Assembly (NCBI RefSeq): GCF_014652535.1
Contig: NZ_BMYZ01000002.1
Location: forward strand, 558,001 to 622,000
DNA: 64,000 bases
Reading direction: 5' to 3'
Source of the DNA: Cellvibrio zantedeschiae
Lineage (GTDB): Bacteria > Pseudomonadota > Gammaproteobacteria > Pseudomonadales > Cellvibrionaceae
The position numbers and the translations under genes are program-made. Below, one piece after another: positions 57,467-64,000 of the stretch; the first letter of the stretch is position 1; each line of letters opens with the position of its first letter. The notes under the pieces are model-generated. The model saw nothing but the letters and a program-made list of their open reading frames with translations, ran no database searches and had not been told where the DNA came from.

Positions 57467-57623
57467 TTTCACTTAGAGAGTTGTTTCACGCCGAGAGTTG
57501 AGGATGCAACACAATAGCTGGATAAATGAGTGTTATCCTCGGTCATTTTCGATAAAAAAGGACGGTTTATGAAGCGGGTTGCCTAATATTCGGTATCCCC
57601 TTTACACCTTATAAGGTAGAGCT

Positions 57624-58765
57624 TTGGAATTTGAAAAAGCCTTTTTATTGATTGTGCTTAGTCTGAGTGCCTGGAGTGCTTTTGCGCTCATTATGGACAA
57701 GCGCGGCCACGCCAAACTCAATCGCGGTTTTGCGGTTTTGCGGTTTTGCTGTTATGTTTTTGTATTCCCCAAAGTTATTTTTATTCGCGCCTTATTTTTC
57801 CTCCCGATGGCAATCATTACCTGGGCCTGGCAGCGCAAGCTGTTATTTGGCTTAAGGGACCTCTTTTACTCATCATCGTCAGGCTAGTGATTGGGCAGCC
57901 GTTGCGCGCTTACGCCTGGCATTTTGTTCCTTTTTCAGCGGTGCTCCCCTTAATGGCTTGGTCGCCACAATGGGCGCTGGAATGGAATATGGCGGGCTTT
58001 GTGGCGCTTATTGCGTATTTGGGAATTTCTTTAGTGAACCTTCAGGCTGCAAAAACACGTTTAACCTTAATCTATAAAGGTTACCCCAACTCCGCGTATT
58101 ACTGGTTGTTGTTTGTGGTGCTTGGGTTACTGATGTTGGTCTGTGCCGATCTTTTCATTATGGCCTTGGCGTATGTACAACGAGCTTTCTGGATGGAAGC
58201 CATAGAAATTATCAACTGGTTTATATCTGCCTATTTGTTGGTGATTGCCTTTTTTAGTATTTATCGTCCCAACGTGTTTTTTCATCAGGACCGAAAGGAG
58301 CCGGAAGCTGTTGTAATGGCGGAAATTGGGCTTGATGGTGAAACACTGCCAGCGTCTGAATCATGCTCCTCTGGTAAAGCCTGGCGTGAGTTGCAGGAAT
58401 CTGTCGCACAGGAGTTAGCCGTTGAGTTGGATAAGCTTATGCAAGAGGAGCAGCTCTACCGCAAAAATGATTTATCGCTGGGTGAGTTGGCAACGCGTTT
58501 GGGGGTAAGCGTGCATCAAGCGTCTGAGTTGTTGAACGTGTTTTTAAATTCAAATTTTTATGATTACCTGAATCGCTATCGCGTTGTTTATGCGTGTCAG
58601 TTATTGCGAGATGCCAATTGCCAGTGGCGTATTTTAGATATCGCTTTTGAGTCTGGCTTTAGCAACAAAAATTCGTTCTACCGGTACTTCCGCGATACCT
58701 ACCAAATGACACCCGTTGAATACCGCAATCGTCATGTGGGCGCGGCTTTAAAAGTAGTGAGTTGA
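57624..58765 (+). pseudogene. AraC-family membrane regulator, out of frame at an 8-base repeat (possible phase variation)
   Basis: Two overlapping frames together encode one protein of the same layout as the regulator at 37867. 57624-57887 gives the first membrane helix; 57746-58765 gives the remaining helices and an AraC DNA-binding domain (LSLGELATRLGVSVHQASELL, ILDIAFESGFSNKNSFYRYFRDTYQMTPVEYR). They are joined at three copies of GCGGTTTT; removing one copy fuses them exactly. The start is TTG 57624 with AAGG 7 bases upstream. Either the locus is phase-variable, or it is a recent mutation or a sequencing error. The downstream part retains normal codon use. Confidence 0.8.
57724..57747 (+). 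repeat. (GCGGTTTT)3 octamer repeat at the frameshift
   Basis: Three perfect tandem 8-base copies inside the AraC-type regulator gene. Loss of one copy restores the frame; gain of one moves it to the third frame; gain of two restores it. It is a coding repeat suited to slipped-strand mispairing. Confidence 0.9.
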
Positions 58766-58873
58766 CTTGCCGGGGCTGGTGGATTTTTGCGGTTTTAGGT
58801 CATTGTTGATCGGAGCGGACATTTTTTAGCAAAGACTCGCTATTTTGGAGATTTCCAACTAAAGGAGTTCTCC

Positions 58874-60064
58874 ATGCGCACGTTACCCCCACGAATTGTT
58901 TTCTTACCTTCTTCATTATCCTCTTTAACGCTAAAGTTATCGCTAGCTGGTTTGCTTGGTTGGTCCGTGCTGGCTCATGCCACGGAGGTTGGCAGCTACA
59001 ATGGCGACCCGACCAAAACCTGGGATGGATTGGTTAAATTAGGTGTTCAAGTTCGGACATTTGAGCAGCAAAATTTGTTGGAGACTGATCAAAAGTTGAA
59101 GCGTCGTTACCTGCAATATATTCCATCAAACCTTAATCTAAAGACGGGCAAGTACCCCTTGGTGATAGCGCTTCCCGGTGCGGACCTTAGTGCTGAGGTT
59201 TTTCGCGAATGGGATTTGGCAGATCGCCTGGAGCGCCTTGCAGTGAAAGAAAAGTTTATTGTCGTTTACGCCAATGCCCACGCGGCTTCTGGAACGACTA
59301 CAGAACAACATCCTGGTGAACCCTTTTGGGCGAATGCGGGTTACTGGCGCGCTTGTTCAGGGCATCAGGGCAACAATGAAGGCTTCTTTAATGTGGATGA
59401 TGTGGATTATCTACGCAAGCTTATTCAAGAGGTGAAACGTGAAGGCTTGCCCATAGATGCAGAACGCGTTTATTTAATGGGTATGTCTAACGGCGGCGAG
59501 ATGGCGCAACGCGCTGCGCGTGAAATGCCAACTGAACTTGCAGGCGTAGGTGCCGTCATGCCAGTGAACGGATTGCCTGCCACTGAAGACTTACTTTTCT
59601 GCAAAAAAGCTGAGCAAAAACCTGTCTCTATGATGTTTATCTACAGCCCGAAAGACACCTTGCTGGATTGGATTTACCCCAAGTTCAACGCCGACTACGG
59701 CAAGCTTATGGACGAATCTATGACCTCTTGGCGCAATGCTCTGGGCATAGACCCTACCACTGAAAAAGTACGCCAGCTTCCAAATAGTGTTATCGAGGGG
59801 CAGGGCTACACTGGCACGGCTCCGGCTGCAACGGCTTCTATTAATTCATCCGTTACACGCTTTGACTATAAGCCTGGTCGTGCGGGGGTAAAATTTGCGG
59901 TATTGAAAATTGATAAGGCCGCTGGTCATGCCTGGCCAAATCTATCACCAACCTCTTTTGAGCATGCGAGCGAAGCTCATAATGGATTTAAAAATCAGGA
60001 TATAAACGCAGAGGATGTTTTGTGGACGTTTCTTAAAACACAAAAAAGAGTGACCGGCTTTTAG
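58874..60064 (+). CDS. Secreted esterase of the PHB-depolymerase/CE1-like family
   Basis: The 396-residue exported protein has a signal peptide (hydrophobic about 18-36, cut near AHA). The alpha/beta-hydrolase fold shows LVIALPGADLSAEVF near the oxyanion site, nucleophile GMSNGG (Ser205), a VDDVDYLRKLI segment, and a late His in GHAWPN. The pattern is shared by LpqC/polyhydroxybutyrate depolymerases and feruloyl/acetyl xylan esterases (CE1); in this genomic setting a plant-wall esterase is favoured. AAAGGAG lies 6 bases before the ATG. A hairpin overlaps the stop. Confidence 0.82.
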   Translation: MRTLPPRIVFLPSSLSSLTLKLSLAGLLGWSVLAHATEVGSYNGDPTKTWDGLVKLGVQVRTFEQQNLLETDQKLKRRYLQYIPSNLNLKTGKYPLVIALPGADLSAEVFREWDLADRLERLAVKEKFIVVYANAHAASGTTTEQHPGEPFWANAGYWRACSGHQGNNEGFFNVDDVDYLRKLIQEVKREGLPIDAERVYLMGMSNGGEMAQRAAREMPTELAGVGAVMPVNGLPATEDLLFCKKAEQKPVSMMFIYSPKDTLLDWIYPKFNADYGKLMDESMTSWRNALGIDPTTEKVRQLPNSVIEGQGYTGTAPAATASINSSVTRFDYKPGRAGVKFAVLKIDKAAGHAWPNLSPTSFEHASEAHNGFKNQDINAEDVLWTFLKTQKRVTGF

Positions 60065-60146
60065 CCGGTCCTCCTGACATTCAGTTCCAATCCGCCCTTT
60101 GGGCGGTCCTTATATTCAGTTCCAATCCGCCGTTTGGGCGGTCCTT
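60053..60146 (+). repeat. Tandem hairpin repeat after the esterase gene
   Basis: Two 33-base copies differing at one base (60079-60111 and 60114-60146) each hold ATTCAGTTCCAATCCGCC, TTTGGGCGG and TCCTT. A related hairpin GACCGGC-TTTTA-GCCGGTC overlaps the esterase stop codon at 60052-60070. All three end in GGTCCT. They may act as tandem terminators or be a small mobile repeat. Confidence 0.8.
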
Positions 60147-60230
60147 GGCATGTGGTCCCTAGAGGTCCTGTAACTGGCAGATATCCGGTAAATGGTAGAT
60201 AACTGTATTGCCAGGACCATTAAATACAGA

Positions 60231-60965
60231 TTAATTCCAAAACCCCAATTGAAATAATTCCAGCTTACTAACCCCTTGTTGATAGTTGGCGAGCTGGGAC
60301 TGAAACTCCGGGGTTTGGCTGTAAGCTTCAGCGTCTTTGGCGGTTGGCCACTCCTGAATGACAACCAAATCTGGCGGTGTGATTTCCCCTTCGGTTAGCT
60401 TGTCGTAACGAACTCCAGGCAGCTTCAGAATAGTCTTGGACCCCAAACGCTCGCGCGCAGCTTTGGCTCCTTCAAAGTAGCGTTCATAAGCGGCTTTGTC
60501 TTTTATCCATATTAATCCGGCGGTATAGGTTTTGGTTTTGTCCAGATTGATAGTCATAGGTTTGGTGATTTCCATATCCACTGCTTGCAACTGGTTCCAA
60601 GCTTGCGGCCTTAAAGGTTTAAAGTTTTTAAGATAGTCGGGGTTATTGCGGGTTTTGTTTGCTGCCTCTTTGTTTGGCCAAAGATAAAGACCGGAGCCTT
60701 CCGGTTTGCCATCGCCCAGCACCGTTTTTAGCACCTTAAAAGTGGTAATTTCGCGCATGCCAGCTTCTTGCGCCAAAGGAAATGCCTTGCTGAAGTAAGT
60801 TTTGGCAACCTCTTCGCCACCGGGTTTATTTTCGCTCAGCACAAAAGTGAGGCGCTCGCCAGCTTTCAAATCATGAGCAAAGCTGGGAATGCTAATGAGC
60901 GCGAGACTTATGCTCAATGCACAGGCAAGTTTACTAACGGGAACTATCGTTAAAAAGGTATACAT
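60231..60965 (-). CDS. Exported protein with dimeric alpha-beta-barrel (DUF1330/ABM-like) domains
   Basis: The 244-residue protein has a signal peptide (about 1-30, cut after SFA). Two ferredoxin-like repeats are suggested: about 35-130 (LTFVLSENKPGGEEVAKTYF ... YLWPNKEAANKTR) and about 140-240 (TYTAGLIWIKDKAAYERYF ... VVIQEWPTAKDAEAYSQTPEF). The second matches the DUF1330 type of stress-responsive alpha-beta barrel. Function is unknown and no catalytic residue is evident. The first 10 residues may be extra if translation begins later. Confidence 0.65.
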   Translation of the reverse strand: MYTFLTIVPVSKLACALSISLALISIPSFAHDLKAGERLTFVLSENKPGGEEVAKTYFSKAFPLAQEAGMREITTFKVLKTVLGDGKPEGSGLYLWPNKEAANKTRNNPDYLKNFKPLRPQAWNQLQAVDMEITKPMTINLDKTKTYTAGLIWIKDKAAYERYFEGAKAARERLGSKTILKLPGVRYDKLTEGEITPPDLVVIQEWPTAKDAEAYSQTPEFQSQLANYQQGVSKLELFQLGFWN

Positions 60966-61127
60966 AGCTTTCGACTCTGTTAGGGTTAAAGGAGCCGCTA
61001 TTGAAGTCGTGAGGCGTTAATCACGCGTCCCTTTTGAACAAAAATGACTTGGTAGACGTACGTTGGCGAGGGTTGATAAGGAACGAATGGTAAAACGACA
61101 TATACGCGCTTAGTTGTATATTATATC

Positions 61128-61157
61128 TTGCTTAAAAATAGCTATCTGGCGTACAAT
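61128..61157 (+). promoter_or_regulatory. Sigma-70 promoter of rplU-rpmA
   Basis: TTGCTT (61128-61133), an 18-base spacer and TACAAT (61152-61157), about 100 bases ahead of rplU. The long leader after it (CGCGTCCCTGAAAACAGG) is typical of ribosomal protein operons. Confidence 0.6.
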
Positions 61158-61255
61158 CCGCGTCCCTGAAAACAGGTATACGACGCTAGTCACAAACGCT
61201 CAAGCATATCGCTAAGCTACTTCGCGTCGTCCGAAGTGTTCATTGGAGCAAAGTA

Positions 61256-61573
61256 ATGAGTGTTTATGCAATTTTTGAAAGCGGTGGCAAACAACATCGC
61301 GTAGTAGTAGGCGAAACCCTAAAACTCGAAAAAATCGAATTCGCCACTGGCGGCACTGTAAGTTTTGACAAGGTATACCTTGTTGCAAATGGCGAAGACA
61401 TCAAGATTGGTGCTCCCGTAGTAGCTGGCGCTACTGTTACTGCCGAAGTGGTTGCTCATGGCCGTGCTGACAAAGTGAAGATCATTAAATTCCGTCGTCG
61501 TAAGCACCACATGAAGCGTCAAGGTCACCGTCAATGGTTCACCGAAGTTAAAATCACTGGTATCAACGGTTAA
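61256..61573 (+). CDS. rplU: 50S ribosomal protein L21
   Basis: The 105-residue ribosomal protein begins [16 protein letters not shown] and has the basic [16 protein letters not shown] segment that binds 23S rRNA, ending TEVKITGI. Length is normal. It is first gene of the conserved rplU-rpmA pair, 31 bases upstream of rpmA. Confidence 0.97.
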   Translation: MSVYAIFESGGKQHRVVVGETLKLEKIEFATGGTVSFDKVYLVANGEDIKIGAPVVAGATVTAEVVAHGRADKVKIIKFRRRKHHMKRQGHRQWFTEVKITGING

Positions 61574-61604
61574 TACCCCCATCAATTTATTAGGAGTTTA
61601 GAAA

Positions 61605-61868
61605 ATGGCTCACAAGAAAGCTGGCGGTAGTACCCGCAACGGTCGCGATTCAGAAGCGAAACGCCTTGGCGTTAAAGTTTTTGGTGGCGAATTGATTCCA
61701 GCAGGTAGCATTATCGTTCGTCAACGCGGCACCAAATTTCACGCTGGCGTGAACGTTGGTCTCGGCAAAGATCACACCTTGTTCGCCAAGGCTGATGGTC
61801 ATGTTAAATTTGAAGTTAAAGGCGCTTTTGGCCGTCAATACGTAAGCATCGTTCCTGTTGCTCAGTAA
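61605..61868 (+). CDS. rpmA: 50S ribosomal protein L27
   Basis: The 87-residue protein begins [19 protein letters not shown], the flexible tail that reaches the peptidyl-transferase centre, and has [27 protein letters not shown] precedes the ATG. It is followed by a strong terminator, so obgE probably has a separate promoter or relies on read-through. Confidence 0.98.
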   Translation: MAHKKAGGSTRNGRDSEAKRLGVKVFGGELIPAGSIIVRQRGTKFHAGVNVGLGKDHTLFAKADGHVKFEVKGAFGRQYVSIVPVAQ

Positions 61869-61922
61869 TACGACGACCTAAGTTAGCCAAGCTTACTGCT
61901 TGCAGTGGGCATCAAGAATAAG

Positions 61923-61955
61923 AAAAGCCCTATCCTTCAAACGATAGGGCTTTTT
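61923..61955 (+). terminator. Rho-independent terminator after rpmA
   Basis: AAAAGCCCTATC and GATAGGGCTTTT form a 12-base stem around CTTCAAAC, followed by Ts. It lies 55 bases after the rpmA stop. Confidence 0.92.
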
Positions 61956-61982
61956 ACATTCAGGATGAATGGTATGCCGCGA

Positions 61983-61996
61983 GCGCATGGATGCGC
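61983..61996. repeat. REP-like palindrome GCGCATGGATGCGC
   Basis: A 14-base palindrome between the rpmA terminator and obgE, sharing the centre CATGGATG with the larger palindrome at 18323-18344. Confidence 0.45.
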
Positions 61997-62019
61997 AGGA
62001 GCGGCGTCTCGCAGTTTGA

Positions 62020-63255
<1,236 letters not shown>

Positions 63256-63299
63256 GAAAAAGCTGACTGAATATAATAAATTAAATGGAGTAAGCGTTA

Positions 63300-64000
63300 A
63301 TGAGGGGAGAATTTTCTTCGATTGAACATAACTCTTTTTATGTTTCATTCATTATTTTTTTTGCTAGCTTTACGCTTAAGCTTTTTTACTTTATGGCGTT
63401 AGATAATCCAACACCATATCCAGGTGATTCGTTCTATTACATACACTATGCAGATAATCTAATTGAACATGGTGTTTTTTCAAAAGATTTATCTGGTTCA
63501 CCTGTACCGGACTCTTATTGGGCGCCGGGCTATCCTTTCTTTCTAGCCATCTGTTTGAAGGCTGCAAATTTTCTGCATATTTATTTTTATCCCTTTACGT
63601 TATTAGCTCAGGCAGTGTTAAGTGGGGCAACTGTAGCTTTAACTTTTCTTGCGGGTAGATTTTTTTTGCCTGCCTTTTATGCTCTTGCAGCTGCATTGAT
63701 AACAGCTTTTAGTCCTCATCTTATGACACTAGGCGGTGAAATATTATCCGAAACCCTGTTAGGGTTTCTTATCATGTTAGGAATTTATTGTTGTCTTGCA
63801 TGTTTTGAACGGAAGCATTCTTTCATATGTTGGTCGGTTACGGGCGTGGTTTTTGGCTTTGCCTATCTTACCAATCCTACAGTGTTGTTTTTCCCCGTTT
63901 TATTTTTGCTGCGCCAATTATGGTTGTTATACAGTTCAAATATTAGTTTGTTGTCTGCAAAAGCCATAGCTGTACTTGCGATATTCTTTGTGTCCATCGT
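63300..64000 (+). CDS. Glycosyltransferase family 39 (ArnT/PMT-like) membrane protein, N-terminal part
   Basis: The frame opens at ATG 63300 (GGAG 9 bases upstream) and runs off the window end, giving about 233 residues. After one N-terminal helix comes PYPGDSFYYIHYADNLIEHG and SYWAPGYPFFLA, the luminal loop typical of GT39/ArnT-type polyprenyl-phosphate-sugar transferases (catalytic Asp in the GDSFYY segment), then several membrane helices. Such enzymes transfer sugars to lipid A, proteins or exported glycans. In many relatives proB follows obgE, so this gene is a local difference. Confidence 0.8.
   Translation, partial: MRGEFSSIEHNSFYVSFIIFFASFTLKLFYFMALDNPTPYPGDSFYYIHYADNLIEHGVFSKDLSGSPVPDSYWAPGYPFFLAICLKAANFLHIYFYPFTLLAQAVLSGATVALTFLAGRFFLPAFYALAAALITAFSPHLMTLGGEILSETLLGFLIMLGIYCCLACFERKHSFICWSVTGVVFGFAYLTNPTVLFFPVLFLLRQLWLLYSSNISLLSAKAIAVLAIFFVSI

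Noticed and set aside
57667-57855. Separate small gene in the third frame at the octamer repeat
   Set aside because: It shares the same DNA as the broken AraC regulator and is just the remaining frame through the repeat.

Overview
The window looks like a chromosomal segment of a plant-polysaccharide-degrading gammaproteobacterium of the Cellvibrio type (Cellvibrionaceae, near Pseudomonas). The support is two GH16 beta-glucanases (one with a CBM6), a PL10-type pectate lyase, CE2, SGNH, BD-FAE-like and CE1/PHB-depolymerase-like esterases, GlyGly-CTERM and PEP-CTERM sorting signals, and a housekeeping gene order that matches what I recall for Pseudomonas (dksA-gluQ-small ORF-cbrA-cbrB-crcZ-pcnB-folK-panB). 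The assignment comes from gene content and recall; no database was searched.

Layout. 1-6344 (+): end of a membrane-fusion/adaptor protein, an ABC ATPase, two MacB-like permeases and a sigma-54 response regulator/histidine kinase pair, one probable operon. 6394-13034: an adenosine-kinase-like PfkB enzyme, mrcB (PBP1b) followed by a DUF6438-like protein and a TPR lipoprotein resembling LpoP, then lspA coupled to a LysE-type exporter. 13072-14292: pectate lyase. 14456-25237 (-): dksA, gluQ, a small membrane ORF, cbrA, cbrB, a 1.06-kb non-coding region, pcnB, folK, a deoxynucleoside kinase and panB. 25625-27162 (+): PEP-CTERM protein and sfsA. 27302-32502 (-): YqhD-type alcohol dehydrogenase, Rieske protein, DegP-like protease, htpX, a cyclic-nucleotide-binding protein and a TfoX C-terminal-domain protein. 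32656-37785: M15 peptidase, MFS transporter, HAD phosphatase, cysE and a repeat-rich protein. 37867-42822: AraC-type membrane regulator, two tandem GH16 enzymes and an MFS transporter. 43012-47672: ppa, an FHA protein, a SelW-like protein and an RND-superfamily exporter. 47730-54313: two SGNH esterases, holA-lptE-leuS and an unknown gene. 54436-60965: esterases, a GGDEF/EAL protein and a frameshifted AraC regulator. 61256-64000: rplU-rpmA-obgE and a partial glycosyltransferase 39.

The main finding is in the cbrB-pcnB gap. On the minus strand there is a 16-base match to a sigma-54 -24/-12 promoter. About 100-210 bases upstream of it is a cluster of GTTAC/GTAAC half-sites, including a perfect 8-base inverted repeat. 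Downstream is a roughly 350-nt A-rich transcript region with repeated AACAACAA motifs, ending in a strong hairpin. Position, promoter class, activator gene and Hfq/Crc-type motifs all fit a CrcZ-like carbon-catabolite-repression sRNA. CbrA would sense, CbrB with sigma-54 would transcribe the RNA, and the RNA would titrate Hfq/Crc from target mRNAs, plausibly including the polysaccharide-use genes around it.

Other notable points: an AraC-type regulator gene is out of frame because of three copies of an 8-base repeat, and two copies would restore it exactly, so it may be a phase-variable locus. A terminator hairpin sits directly on the gluQ start. A candidate LpoP accompanies mrcB. There is a (CCTGCA)8 coding microsatellite. 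No tRNA, rRNA, CRISPR array, transposase or prophage was recognised.
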